Origin: Coriaria nepalensis
Lineage: Eukaryota > Streptophyta > Magnoliopsida > Cucurbitales > Coriariaceae
Assembly (NCBI GenBank): GCA_027186245.1
Contig: CP114495.1
Location: forward strand, 1,751,001-1,815,000
DNA length: 64,000 bases
Direction of reading: 5' to 3'
The notes below the pieces were generated by a model. That model was not told the origin of the DNA. It did not search any database and saw only the letters and a list, made by a program, of their open reading frames with translations. Positions within the stretch are counted from its first letter, which is position 1. Each line of letters opens with the position of its first letter. Position numbers and translations under genes: made by a program. This document shows positions 46,641 through 64,000 of this stretch, one piece after another.

Positions 46641-47539
46641 CATCCAATTCTTATGGTTGGACATGATCAAAATTTGAAAAGGATGGGGATTAGGTACTTA
46701 CTTAATTCTTATGGTTGGACATGCTTTGATCAAGATCAGCTTCGTGGTCAATTCTTTCTGCTGGAATGGAGCTTGATCAAGAGGGAGCGTGATCTGTTTT
46801 TTTTTTTTTTTTTATTTCTACTTTGTTGCGATTGATGAGTGTTCACATGATAAATTTCTTAGCTTTTGTACGTGGCAACTCTATTAGGCTGAATGTTTAT
46901 CTTAAGCTCTAAAATATCCCTTGCCAGCTATAGGAGCAATAAATGCATATCAAGTCTTGATCTTTTCTAACCTGCATCTTCATTTTTATTTATTTTATTA
47001 TTATTTTTTATTCGCTTTTCATTTTTCTTTCTTTACGTATGCATATATCTATTTGCATATTTGCATCTACTCATATATATATATATATATATATATACTT
47101 ACATATCCACGTATACATATATATATATACTTACATATACACACATATATATATATATATGTAAGTATATTTGCATAAACACCTATATATATACATATAT
47201 GTATATACATACATATATACGTTTATATACATTTTGTTTCATTTTACTTTTGAATTCTTAATTTATGCATTTATTTAGTTATTATTGTGTTTAGAATTTA
47301 TTTTCTCTTCCACGACATGTCAGAATTTCTCAGGGCTTACACTTTCGGCCGAAATTGAAGAAAGGTTGCCATCAACTCGTGAATTCTCTCTACGTTTCGG
47401 CAAATTTATTTTCTTCAAGTCCGATAGGACATGACACTTATTGTTTTTCCTCCATAAGAGTATATCTCTGATTCCTTAAGATTCATTCTTAGGAATAATA
47501 ATTAGAGTAAAGGATTCTCACTAGATTCTCACCGGATTC
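46641..47539. other. Spacer with AT/CATA-rich microsatellite
   Basis: From about 47,040 to 47,230 the DNA is a compound (AT)n / ATACATAT repeat. A poly-T run lies at 46,798-46,813. Open frames in the repeat (rich in Tyr and Ile) are artefacts of low complexity. From about 47,405 short pieces resemble the upstream DNA of the BAM2-like copies. Confidence 0.6.
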
Positions 47540-48760
47540 TAGCTAATTTTTTAGTGTAATTTAAAGATTTACATAACAAATTAACAGAGAAACATATATA
47601 AAGATATTATTACAAACTTAACACATATCTTACATCTTTAAATTCAAATAATCCACTCTTTAAACAGAATCACACTAACTACATACGAAGCAACCAAATT
47701 CGATATTTCACTTTGTTCACATTTTTATCATGCATACAATATGCATCTTCATCTCATCATGCCATCCAAATAGAGGTGGCGATTCGTGCCGGCATGGATT
47801 GTGTCGTGCCGTTCATATACCTAAAAATAAGGGCACCGCACCGCACAGATACAAGAACGGGCCATAAATGTATTGTGCCGACCCGTAGAATATTATCGGC
47901 CCGTAGGCTTGTTTCGACTCGTGAGCCCATTTGGACATGTGGGCTTGAAGACTTGCTTTACAAAAAATTAATTTTAAATAAAATAAGAGTTTTATAGTGA
48001 TTAGTAAAATACAAATATTGTAATACATGTTTTGTATATTGTTAATCGTTCATAAGAATAATAATTTAGTAAATTAGAAATTAGTATCATTAATAATAAA
48101 AATTATAAATAAACTGTAATAAATATTATTTGGCCAAATAAGATTTTATACTAATCGAAATATTTTTAACATACAAAATGATTTCCGGAGAAAAAATCCC
48201 TAAGATTAGGAGGCGCTTTTGGACCCGTGCCTCGGACGGGCCCAAAAGGGCCGTTCCGTGCTCTGGAACCGACACGAGAAATCCGTGTCGTGTCGTGCCA
48301 TGCCAGCTCACGTGCCCTTCATAGTTGGGCATGGCATGGCCCGACACAACTAACTCATGTTATGCCCATGCTCGTGCCATGCCGGCCCGACCCATTTTAC
48401 CACATCTACATCCAAATGCATCCACTCTCTCATTTATGCATTAAAACTCGAGACAAATATTAGAGGTGGCAATCCGGGCCGGATCGTATTGGTCCCGATC
48501 TATTTTATTTTGGCCGGGTTCACATTCGGGTCGGGCCTCAAAACCATAAGAATGGGTCCAAAAAAAGTATTTCGTTTTTTGACAAAAAATATCTTATGAT
48601 ACAATAAATAAATTTTATAATTCAATAAAAAAAATTTATAACTCAATAAAAAAGTTTTATAACACAAAAGACATATTTTATTTTTTCATATAAATACAAA
48701 TTTTCATCTTATAATCTTTTCATACTTTCTCTCTTATAAATATACTCTATCTGTCATGCT
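47540..48760. repeat. Orphan copy of BAM2-like upstream DNA carrying a hAT insertion
   Basis: Apart from the insertion at 47,771-48,408, this matches 35,245-35,760: AGTGTAATTTAAAGATTTAC, CTTACATCTTTAAATTCAAA, CATGCATACAATATGCATCT, and the CATTTATGCATTAAAACT phrase followed by the older hAT-like fragment. No amylase exon is attached. Confidence 0.75.
47771..48408. mobile_element. hAT-type non-autonomous element with 8-bp target duplication
   Basis: A 638-base element begins TAGAGGTGGCGATTCGTGCC and ends CCCATTTTACCACATCTA, so its termini are inverted repeats (TAGAGGTGG / TAGATGTGG). It is flanked by the direct 8-base repeat CATCCAAA at 47,763-47,770 and 48,409-48,416. Eight bases is the hallmark target duplication of hAT elements. 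The paralogous upstream DNA of copies A and B shows the uninterrupted site (CGTCCAAATGCACCCACTC at about 35,467). It has no transposase, so it must have been moved by an autonomous relative. Confidence 0.85.
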
Positions 48761-49330
48761 CAATTCTTTCCTAGTCTTAGAAATTTGTAATAATAGAATT
48801 TAATGAAGCTGAGCCTTATAAATTTATAATAAGAGAATTTAATAAACTGAAATTATTTGACTGTCTAAACCAACTTAAAAAAGAAATCCAATTTTTGACT
48901 AATAACAAAGTTTTATGAAGACAAAACACGAACGTCTTTTAATAAAATTTTAAATTTCTTAAGTTATAGTCACTACGTATTAAAAATTTATGAAAATATT
49001 TTATTACTGGAAAGATCTTCATACAAATTAATTTTCTCTTATCCTTAAAATTATCAAATGACGTTAAAGAAGTTGACGGTGACAACCGACATGACGTATC
49101 AACTGTCAGCAATTCGGAAACTTCAAAAAATGAGCCCAGGAGTGTAATATCTTAATGTTAAAATATTTTAGTACCATGCCAACCGTTTTTATTTTATCGG
49201 TCCAAAATAACCTTTCTTGTTTTAGCCCAAATGATGTTCAGGCTGGGTTTTTGGACCCAGCCCATATACTCTTCCGAAATCGAATGTTTACAAGCCCAGG
49301 AAAACCCATTTTCCCGCCACCCTCCCCGAC
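48761..49330. other. Spacer before the PRD3 relic
   Basis: AT-rich to about 49,050, then a stretch with CAGCCCATATACTC and GCCCAGGAAAACCC near 49,258-49,310. TGGGC-type words here fit an old promoter for the PRD3 relic. No gene. Confidence 0.45.
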
Positions 49331-49338
49331 TATATAAA
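49331..49338 (+). promoter_or_regulatory. TATA box in front of the PRD3 relic
   Basis: TATATAAA occurs 110 bases upstream of the relic's start codon (49,448), in CCCCGACTATATAAAGTGAG. Confidence 0.5.
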
Positions 49339-49447
49339 GTGAGAAATTCTAAGCGCTAACTCCAATGCTCAGTGGTGGTTGGTATTCAAATTTTGGAGAT
49401 AGATTTCAGGATCAAGGAAAGACAGGCGAGAGCAGGGACTGTTTGAA

Positions 49448-52400
49448 ATGAAGCTGAAGATCAACAAGGCCTGCGATATCAACTCCATCTCTGTTCTTCC
49501 TCCTCAAACCAGGTTTGAGGCTTCCATTTCTCAAATCTGTTTGTGTGTGTGAGTTTAGCTTCCTAATCTTAAGTAACTTCGAAATTAGGATTCTGAAACT
49601 ATTTTTGCAGTTCGTTTCATTTTCGAGATTCTGTAATTTTTAAGCTATCGTGATGATCTCATTGATGTTGACTTCATTTCCAATGACTCGTGCAAGCTGT
49701 CTCGGTTTTGGATCTGATCCTGCTTGAAATCATCGACAGCCTAAATGTTTTGAGTCCTGAAGTTTATGAGATTTCGAATAATCTTTCATGGATCGTGTTT
49801 CAGTTGAGATTACGCTAAGATTAAGCTCCTCTTTTCAAACTAGATCCGAAATTACCATCAGTTCCTATGAAGTGTTTGAGGAAGATAAATTTTTAGGTGA
49901 AAAACCTCATTGTGCAATCACTTTTCTGATTTCTACTTGATCCTAAGGTCGTTCTCGCTCGTTTTCTGTTTATTTCATCTAAGCGAAACGATTTATTTAG
50001 TGCTTAGCAGAAGTAGGTAGGTCAATTAGCTTGTTCTCCTTCTTGCATCATCATATATTTGCATGGGATACATATGGCTATTAGTGTTACCTTTTTTGTC
50101 CTTTCAGGTCAGGCTAGTGAAGAACTTGAATGCGGCATCGGAGTGATGGAGATACATCCTGATTAAACAGGTTTGGAATGATCTTGGACTCTATTCAAAG
50201 TCATCTCATGCAAATAAACAAAGGAATAAAGGAGGCCTTACTGGAAAGAAAGTACTGTTTCCCTTCTATCAAAATCTAGGATCTGAAGATGAATTATTTG
50301 ACGCCTATTACTAAGATTGGCGGGTCTAGATTAGGCTCTTACAGACTCTGTTTGTGTCATCAATTTCCAATTCCTTCTTACCAAAAGTGCAATATAATAT
50401 AAGAATTGCTTTACTGTAGTTGAACATATAACTCGACATGCTACGGCTTTAATTGTTCAAACGTATGATGGTAATTGTGTAATTGGTACGACTGAGCGCC
50501 CACACTGGCTTTTTGCAGATTCCCAATAGCTGTACATAACAAGGTAGGACTTGGCCGCCAATTGTCTCGAATAGAGGTCTGAAAAGAGTGTGTATTGTGA
50601 ACACAGGTGTTCAATTATATAGCATTATATGTTGACGTGTTGTGGAATTCAGTTGGCTTGGACAACCAAAATCTTTGATCAATGTTTTATATTTCAATTC
50701 AGTGCAAGGCATACGGCAGAAGTTGACAGACAGTTCATGATAACTCACTGCAGCAGCTGGCGAAAGGCACAATGTCATAGCGCTGTCCATTGGCATCTTG
50801 ACCTGCTTATTATTTGTATAGCATTAATCTCTGTGGACTCTTATACTAAACAATCTTTGAAAATGTAGAATAAGGGACAAGAAAGATATCAAGGCTAGCT
50901 TGGATAGGGGCTTGGAATCGATACCGGATGATGTATTAAGAAGAGAGACATATCGGAACAAGCTTCTTGATCTGTCTCGAGTCTCTGCCTTACCATAGCA
51001 TACAGAAGCAGCCATTGAAGAGAATACGGAGAGAGCTCACCGTCACCTTCACCGAGGATATGCAGGCAAGCGATGTATTTTACTGAACAATGTGAAAATA
51101 CTTGTAAATCGTTCAGAGTATCTGATTGAGCTAAAGGAACTATTAATACATAAACATCACCGCTTCCGGAGAAAGAAAATATATCACATTGTCCCAACTT
51201 TGAAACCCTTTCAAAAATTCCAAGTGGAAAATTATGCTTGTTGCATGACTTCTCCTTCATAATCCAATTACTTTCAGGCATTGGTTTCTAGCACGAAGGA
51301 CTTAAAGGGGAGATCTGGCACCATTTATCCCATCACCAGAGGTGCTTTGTTTATCCCAAACTATACTCTACTTTTAACCAGTCATGTACTGCAAAATATA
51401 TGATCTCATAAATCTGTCTTGCAAATCCTCAGGGGTCTGGCTGCCGTACTGCCCTGCCTAAGAAATCACAGCATCTTAAGAAGTACGTAAAATTCAAAAC
51501 CAGTTTCTTGTTCTTGTTTATTATTATGGTTGTTAGAATAAGTAGACCACAAAAGCGAAGCACAAAACAAGAAGTGCTAGTTTGATGTAATTGACAACAA
51601 CATGGGAAAGCTTCATGAAGTTGGGGCCATCTAACAGTGGCGAAACGTTTCCTACAGACTACTGACTCTACTTTAAAATTTATTATGAGCTTTACTTCTT
51701 AGCTTCTTCTCCTCTGATCTGTACCAAATGCTTCCTCTCGTTTCTGATAAGTACTAAACTTTAATGTTCCTTGATGTCTATGGTTGCTCATACTAAGATT
51801 TCAAAATCCTGAAGTTGGTAAAATCAGAGTCTAAAAATAGACGTCCAGCTCAAGTTCATTACACTTTGCGTTTCAACGTTATGCATCAATTTTCGTATCC
51901 AAATATTTCCCTGTAGAAATCTATTTTCAGCAGCACATTCTCTTATTCACCAGTGCACCTTTTGCATACAAGCTACTGCAGTTCCAAAGGAAGAAGTGGG
52001 GGGATGGAAAACTGTAAAAGCAGCAAAAGATTCCTCCATCAAAAGTGTTCCCAGAGTGGAGCGACAACAGAATGTCTCTCCCCTCTACCAGATAACTCTT
52101 ACAAGTTACAATTCTCTCTCTCTAATTAATTCTTTCAAACGATGTATATCATTATGAAATCACGTTGTTTCAAACGACTTGAAGTTCGGTAAACTTCCAC
52201 GTCAATTATGAAATTGTGATGCTAATCTGAAGGAAGGAGAATGTAGAGTAATCATTGATTCAGATGAGGAGATTGCTGGTGGTTTTTCCTGCTTGCTTGA
52301 AGAGAGAAAGACAGGTTTGTTAAAGCAGAGTTGTTCTTTATCTTCTTGCAAATGATAACTGCGGTTAAATGTGACTTTGCCCCTGGAAAAAGACATAGGT

Positions 52401-52500
52401 ATCTCATTTATGGAGGAAGTCAAGGAAGAAACCGAAAGGATTTTGAGGAAGGCAAGAAGACGAAATAGAAAATACTGTAATCCTATAACTATCAACTGAA
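49448..52500 (+). pseudogene. PRD3/PAIR1 meiotic recombination-initiation gene relic
   Basis: The first exon reads MKLKINKACDINSISVLPP, the invariant start I recall for plant PRD3/PAIR1 proteins, and ends at a donor near 49,511. The expected long second coding part is missing. At 50,108-50,255 a frame resembling EELECGIGVMEI and, after a 1-2 base shift, NRFGMILDSIQSHLMQINKG can be read. Then VQGIRQKLT (50,703), SLDRGLESIPDDVL and NKLLDLSRVSALP (50,895-51,000), KDLKGRSGTIYP (51,297) and, at 52,240-52,500, CRVIIDSDEEIAGG and EEVKEETERILRKARRR before a stop. Frameshifts and stops break every part. PRD3 helps make meiotic double-strand breaks; this copy cannot. A shorter sister relic is at 38,490. 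Confidence 0.65.
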
Positions 52501-53574
52501 GGTACACTCTACACTTTCTCTTTTATATTTTGCACGACTCATAATCACTGCACTATCATGGTTTTTTTAATCTTTTTGTGCAGTTGCAAATATCCCCGTC
52601 ATCTATTTAACATAAAAAACCGAAAGTCTATTTTTCTTAAAAGAGTCAGGGTTAGAGATAACCAAGGTGAGTAGGTCACATGTGACGTAACAATGGTGAG
52701 GCAGCTTCATTAGTTTATATTGATTTTAACCTCAAAACTATAATCAAGGACGATTATTAAAAACAAAAGAGCGTTAAATGCCTATAAAACTAATATTCAC
52801 AGCTGAAAAGCGGCCTAGAAGTAAAATCAGTAGCAAAAACCCCACAAGCGTGTGTATTTGTGTTCTAAACGTCCATGTCGATCTAATAGTCCGGGCCCCT
52901 TTTTTTTTTCTCCTTCCTCTTCTTAATACGAAGAGTGTAAATGAAGATTTCGGCTGATCAGTTTCCAAAAAGAAAAATGAAAAAACATTTTAGATGTTGT
53001 CATTCATAATACATAGTGACTAACTATATATATTTTATTTATATGGACTAAAATTATCATGTTCTTTTATAAAATTTCACTGAATATTTATTTTTGTTTA
53101 TGAATTTTTGTATAGTTTAATTTATTTTTTCATATCTGTGAAATGTTGTATTTTCATTTTTTAAATTAAATTTATAGATATAAAATTCAAATATTACCTA
53201 TAAGTTATATGATTATTAAAATTAATACATATAGTAAGAACAACAGTAATATCCTTAAAATGATTGTTAAACTAGTTGATATTGATAATATTATTATTAC
53301 AATATTTGAATTTTGAAGGTCATTATTAAAATACAAATTTGAAGTTATAAATGTTTTGGCAGGACAGAGTCGGGATAGACAAGACAAGATTCTCTTGCTT
53401 CTGAAATATTCCACCTCTTGTCCTTTAGGCAGTCCTTGAAAGAACCCTATCTCGAATGTCATCGAAAATATGCAATCTGCTAGCCAAGGAAACAATCCTG
53501 ATGATGAGAGGAGAGTGGAAGAAACCGTTCGTACTAATAGAGAAAGTAAGTTTATTCTTCAAGAAGAAAAATTT
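52501..53574. other. AT-rich spacer
   Basis: Mostly A and T runs. On the minus strand about 53,360-53,460 reads FFQGLPKGQEVEYFRSKR, which looks like a coding scrap, but I cannot name a family for it. Confidence 0.45.
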
Positions 53575-54060
53575 CACTTCTAAGAAACATGAAGCTCCTT
53601 TAAACTTCACTTTTAATGAGGTGCACATGGTAGATCAGCACGAAGACTTCGCGAATGCACTGGCCAATCCTGAGGCCTTGGTCTGGCCGGTAAGACTCGA
53701 GAATTACTCCAATATTAAATCCTTGGCTTATGGAAAAATCATACTATGAAAAATTATATTGGTAATTTAATTTTTCATTTTAGGTGTGGAACACTGCGTG
53801 GGATGTTAATTGTGCATTTAAGGCCAAGCCGATGCAGATGGAAGATGCTTCTTCTCTTTTACCCATCTTAGGCTCATTCCACTTGTCATGGAGACACAAC
53901 TTGCTGAGTTTGAACGCTTTGTTAAGAGAATGCACAGTAAATAATTCAGCCTGAGAGATATCCTTCTTTCTCAAAAAGCTAATCAACTCTTGCAATGTTA
54001 TGTTTAAATGAATCAACTTTGTCTCACTTTGGTCTGCAGGGAAAGCAGTTCTTTGATCTC
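53575..54060 (+). pseudogene. Inverted relic of BAM7 exons 8-9 and 3' flank
   Basis: KKHEAPLNFTFNEVHMVDQH and the following [15 protein letters not shown] repeat the end of BAM7 exon 8. Exon 9 follows after about 100 bases with an AG acceptor, but with frameshifts (CGTGGGATGTTAATTGTG, then [15 protein letters not shown]) and an early stop. The 3' flank CTGCAGGGAAAGCAGTTCTT matches 26,336-26,361 in reverse orientation. The source gene lies on the minus strand, so this piece is inverted. Confidence 0.85.
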
Positions 54061-54194
54061 CAAGCAAAGCTTAGCAAGTAGGCAAGAAGGTATGTAACGG
54101 TCGGACCGGGCATCAAGATTAGGCCTGCGGGTTGACCCGGCCCGGCCCATGTGAAACGGTCCAACCCGTGGGCTTCATAGCTGCGACATCTATG
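54061..54194. mobile_element. GC-rich insert inside the BAM7-SKIP4 relic
   Basis: About 54,095-54,170 holds GGTCGGACCGGGCATC and TTGACCCGGCCCGGCCC, wording typical of the hAT-like family in this window. It separates the BAM7 3' flank from the SKIP4 start. No clear ends or target duplication were found. Confidence 0.35.
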
Positions 54195-54780
54195 ATGGAG
54201 CTTTTTAGTTCTGGGTCGAGGAGTAATAGTTCCATAGAATCTACCATCTAGCCAGCCTTCACAGTATGGGATCTGATTCTGATTTTCATGCATTAAATTT
54301 CAGGTGCTACTTTGTCTGTGTAGCAATGGATGAGAAAACACATGCTTTTGATGGGTTAGGCTCGGATACAAGTGCGCCGCGATCTTGGGATTCTTATGAC
54401 CCGTTAAAAAACAAATGGGAATCCCATATAGATCCAAACATAATCGCTGATCCTGAAGATTTTGTAGTGATGGATGGTAAGATCTATATCAGATACAAGC
54501 ATATTTCCAGTGACTTCTCACGATTATGCAATTGTCTACAAACCATCATCCGCCTGGCGGGAGGCAATATACAGATGGAGACATGGTCTCGGGATGGTGG
54601 GGTCTGGCGGTTGTGAGGAATGGGACCCTTCACATGTTGGATCAGAGCATGGGAACAAGGGTGATGATGTGGGAGAAAGAGCGCGGCGAGGGGGTCCCAT
54701 TGACTTGCTGCGTGCCGGACAAGACCACCTTGTCAAGTTGTTGCTGTTGGAAGGAGTTTTGTTGTTGTGGATGTAATTAG
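54195..54780 (+). pseudogene. Inverted relic of the SKIP4-like F-box/kelch gene
   Basis: ATGGAGCTTTTTAGTTCTGG begins like SKIP4 exon 1 (ATGGAGTTTTTTAGTTCTGC) but breaks after about 55 bases; the whole F-box is deleted. The intron end and exon 2 follow from about 54,303: RCYFVCVAMDEKTHAFDGLG, WDSYDPLKNKWESHIDPN, then a frameshift after KIYIRY. Homology continues past the stop codon to about 54,970 (for example TTGATTAAATTTTGTGCACT against the SKIP4 3' flank). The order BAM7 then SKIP4 matches the source locus, but on the opposite strand. Confidence 0.85.
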
Positions 54781-55509
54781 CTGTAAATGCTTGTCTATTT
54801 GATTAAATTTTGTGCACTATAGGCATTGGTTACTGTTATGTATGATGTTATCTATAAAATTGTATCATTGATGCTGTTGTGAAATATGTGAATGTGTAGA
54901 GGATTCGCCCTTCCCAACCTGAATTGATCTTGTTTATAAACTTTTCAGAAGTTGGCTAAGAAGCAAGGGAAGGGAAGGGCAATATAACAGTTACCTTTCT
55001 AAACAAAGATTGGGAATTTCACTCATGAATTGTTTGTCAACAGAGGAAGGTAAATGTTATGTGTTCCGTGTCCCCTCCTCATTTTTGATATAATATCAAC
55101 GGGAAATATATTTTCAGCTCAAAGAGGAAACTGTTAATGTTTTAGCAAAACCTTTGCTGTCAGAAGAAGATGTACGTGGGATCATTCTTTTTTCAGTGCT
55201 TAAAATTTTGATTCTAGCCCACCAAAAGCTTTTACCGGGAGAAGAACACAAACACTATCATAAAATCATCATGTCCAAAAGGTGACATAGTCAAGTCCAA
55301 GATCATTGTAGTTGATAAGACCGTCAAAACTTTATAAAAAAAAAAAGGGAAACTATTCTGAAAAGTAGTTTTCAGAAGAAACATATCTGTCGCCTAAGAA
55401 CTCTCGCCATTTCTTATTCCTCTCATTTCTCCTCTTTGTCCACCATTTTCTGATTCATCTTCCATCTTTCTCAGCTTTCAAATTCTCATTTTCTGCGTTC
55501 TTCACCTTC
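54781..55509. other. Relic flank and spacer to BAM2-like copy D
   Basis: Up to about 54,970 this matches the SKIP4 3' flank. At 55,096-55,170 TTTTCAG is followed by an open stretch LKEETVNVLAKPLLSEEDVRG, which looks like a lone exon of an unidentified gene. The rest is non-coding, including the 3' flank of copy D. Confidence 0.45.
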
Positions 55510-62237
<6,728 letters not shown>

Positions 62238-63267
62238 TGCGAAGGTCTGTAGGAATAGTGAGTAGACCAGGATTCTCGCTAAGGTCTGTAGGAGTAGTGA
62301 GTAAACCAAAATTCGAGGGTACGATATATATGTAGACGTACATCCTGTCAGATTAACAAGAGAGAGAAATTATACTGACGAGGGGAGGAACGCCTGAATT
62401 CGTTATTGGAGAGGCTGACACTCTGTTTCGTAACGAGAGAGCGAGAGAGAGAGAGAGAGAGAGGAAGCTTAACCGAATTTTTTGTCCTTTTCGTGGGTCT
62501 GGGCTCCTCTTTTTTCGTTTAAATGTAATAATAATAATAATAATAATAATAAATTAATTAATTAATTTTTTTTTTTGGAAAAACCCCTAAATCTTCATTT
62601 CATTAGCCATAGGTCCTTCAGCCATTTAGTGTGTATACTGAATATACTTGTAGGGTGTGTGTGTGAATTTGTTACATTTGGGCCTTTACGTGAAATTGCT
62701 AAAAGAAGATTCCTACAAAAGTTCAATATATGTTAATTACATTAATTGTTTTTTATCATATACATAATATATAATATATAATCTTAGACGAAAGTAAATA
62801 CCTAATATAATCCTAATATTTAATATACTTTAATTATTTATATACAACTTACAAGAAAACGGACTTCAAAAATATTGAAATGGTGAGTGGTTCGTAAATT
62901 TATTTTATTATTATTTGTTATTGTTGTTTTGGTCTTCATATCTATATAGTTTGAATGCAGATGTCACTATAAAAGGGAGCCCTAACATTCATAATCACAT
63001 ATATGGGAAACACCATATATAAACTAAATCGTGTATGATTGAAATGATGAATTGGTGGGTGGTGCATAACATATTTTTGAATGAGTGTTTTTTTTTTTTT
63101 TCTTCTTTATTAGTTATATTTTCTTAGGTTATGATCTTTATGTCGAAATAATTATTATTTATTTATCTTTTTTCTCATTTGACTATATGTTAATTAAGTT
63201 CTGCTTCATTTTGATAGTTTTAAACATGCTGTAAACCTGGAAAATCATCAAGCCAAATTTGAAGTTC
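62238..63267. other. Promoter region of copy D and spacer
   Basis: Just upstream of the ATG, the phrase AAGGTCTGTAGGA(G/A)TAGTGAGTA occurs twice (62,240-62,263 and 62,280-62,303), with a shorter relative before the second exon 1 unit (62,043-62,056). A (GA)n run lies at 62,435-62,462 and an (AAT)n run at 62,526-62,551. Beyond that the DNA is AT-rich with no gene. Confidence 0.55.
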
Positions 63268-63540
63268 TGCCATAGAAACCATATTTTCATTTATAGCTAT
63301 TTTCAACATTTCCACATTTTTGGCATGTAATTATTATTTGCATGGCTTTGTATATAGTATAAAATTTGTATTTAATTTTAACTTTATTAAAATGTTTTTT
63401 AATTTATTTAGTTATTCTATTAAGTAATTCATTTCATTAATTATCTTTTATTTATTTCAATCGTTTATCTTTTCAAATTTACATTTCTATAATCATTTTT
63501 CATTTTATTTAAACTCTAATTTAGTCTGCTCATCAGTGTT
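63268..63540. repeat. Mosaic of segments found in the amylase cluster
   Basis: 63,271-63,360 matches 45,637-45,720 (CCATAGAAACCATATTTTCA). The following 63,365-63,535 matches 35,948-36,120 of the copy A upstream DNA (TTATTTAGTTATTCTAT, CATTTCATTAATT, TTTAAACTCTAATTTAGT). Two pieces separated elsewhere are joined here. Confidence 0.7.
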
Positions 63541-64000
63541 TGAAATGTGCCAGTTTGGTAAGTGACTCTACAAGAGCATTTTAGCCCCAAAACGTTGACT
63601 TGTTTACCCCCTAATCCAAATGCATTGACTCCAATTCCATTAGCTTCTTCTCATCATTTATGACTTGTTGCAATTGGTTTGAAAGTGATCGGATCACTAA
63701 AACTCAACTTGAGGCATAATCTTGCTTTTATAGTTTTATTGAGTTTAGATTTATGAAGTTTTCTGTTTTAGTGCATTTTTTTTTACCTCAAAGGGACTTG
63801 CTCTGCCCTCAACCGAGTTTTTTTTTAAATTGGTTGGCCTCAAGCTTCGAGATCAAGCATGCCAAAGTTCATCATCTCACTTTTGATGTTTTAGCACAAA
63901 GCAAATAGCTGTTTTTCCATAAACAACTTTTGCACTTTGCTATTGTTGTGTGCTTGATTGTACTTAGCACTTTTGTAATGTCTAATCTAGTATTGTAACT
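63541..64000. other. Unassigned window end
   Basis: Moderately AT-rich, with no reading frame, repeat or RNA that I can support. The window ends here. Confidence 0.5.

Noticed and set aside
47061..47261. Open frames rich in Tyr and Ile
   Set aside because: They are translations of an AT/CATA microsatellite.

Overview
The window is plant nuclear DNA, most likely from a eudicot (probably a rosid; I cannot name the species). It is AT-rich, its genes are split by GT..AG introns, and the protein families are plant-specific: MCTP/FTIP, kiwellin-like, AHL, BSK, VCCN bestrophin, SKIP4-type F-box/kelch, and BZR1-domain beta-amylase. Exons were placed by hand from reading frame, splice dinucleotides and remembered family sequence. 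No search or aligner was used.

Left part (1-31,000) is an ordered, mostly single-copy gene block: a broken GT90/DUF821 O-glucosyltransferase relic (+), a hairpin repeat and a dead Ty1-copia tail, an intronless four-C2-domain MCTP gene (+), a kiwellin/ripening-related secreted protein gene (+), an AT-hook AHL gene (-), a BSK3-like pseudokinase gene (+), a chloroplast bestrophin-like anion channel gene (VCCN1 type, +), a small conserved gene of unknown function (+), a SKIP4-like F-box/kelch gene (-) and a BAM7-type BZR1-beta-amylase gene (-). From memory, Arabidopsis keeps the same families close together around At3g61270-61350, At2g45830-45880 and At4g00490-00710, so this looks like an ancestral eudicot block.

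Right part (31,000-64,000) is a rearranged beta-amylase cluster. Next to BAM7, on the same strand, are three full-length plastid-type BAM2-like genes: A (32,241-35,023), B (39,222-42,009) and D (55,510-62,237). A truncated copy C (44,347-45,084) and further pieces of the shared upstream DNA (47,540-48,760 and 63,268-63,540) also occur. All BAM2-like copies share every intron position with the amylase part of BAM7. Between them lie relics of the meiotic gene PRD3/PAIR1 (38,490-38,950 and 49,448-52,500), an inverted relic of the BAM7 3' end plus SKIP4 (53,575-54,970), a hAT-type element with an 8-bp target duplication, a tRNA-derived SINE with a 9-bp target duplication, and a Ty1-copia element with a 5-bp target duplication inserted antisense into an intron of copy D.

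How the genes may work together: BAM2-like and BAM7 proteins belong to one beta-amylase clade. The first should act in the plastid on starch-derived glucans; the second should be a nuclear transcription factor with an amylase-like sensor domain. The BAM7 here lacks the expected catalytic base glutamate, while the tandem copies keep both catalytic glutamates but vary at other active-site positions. The most interesting material is the evolution of this cluster: tandem duplication, apparent gene conversion, repeated duplication of the transit-peptide exon, and transposon insertions that can be dated against paralogous empty sites.
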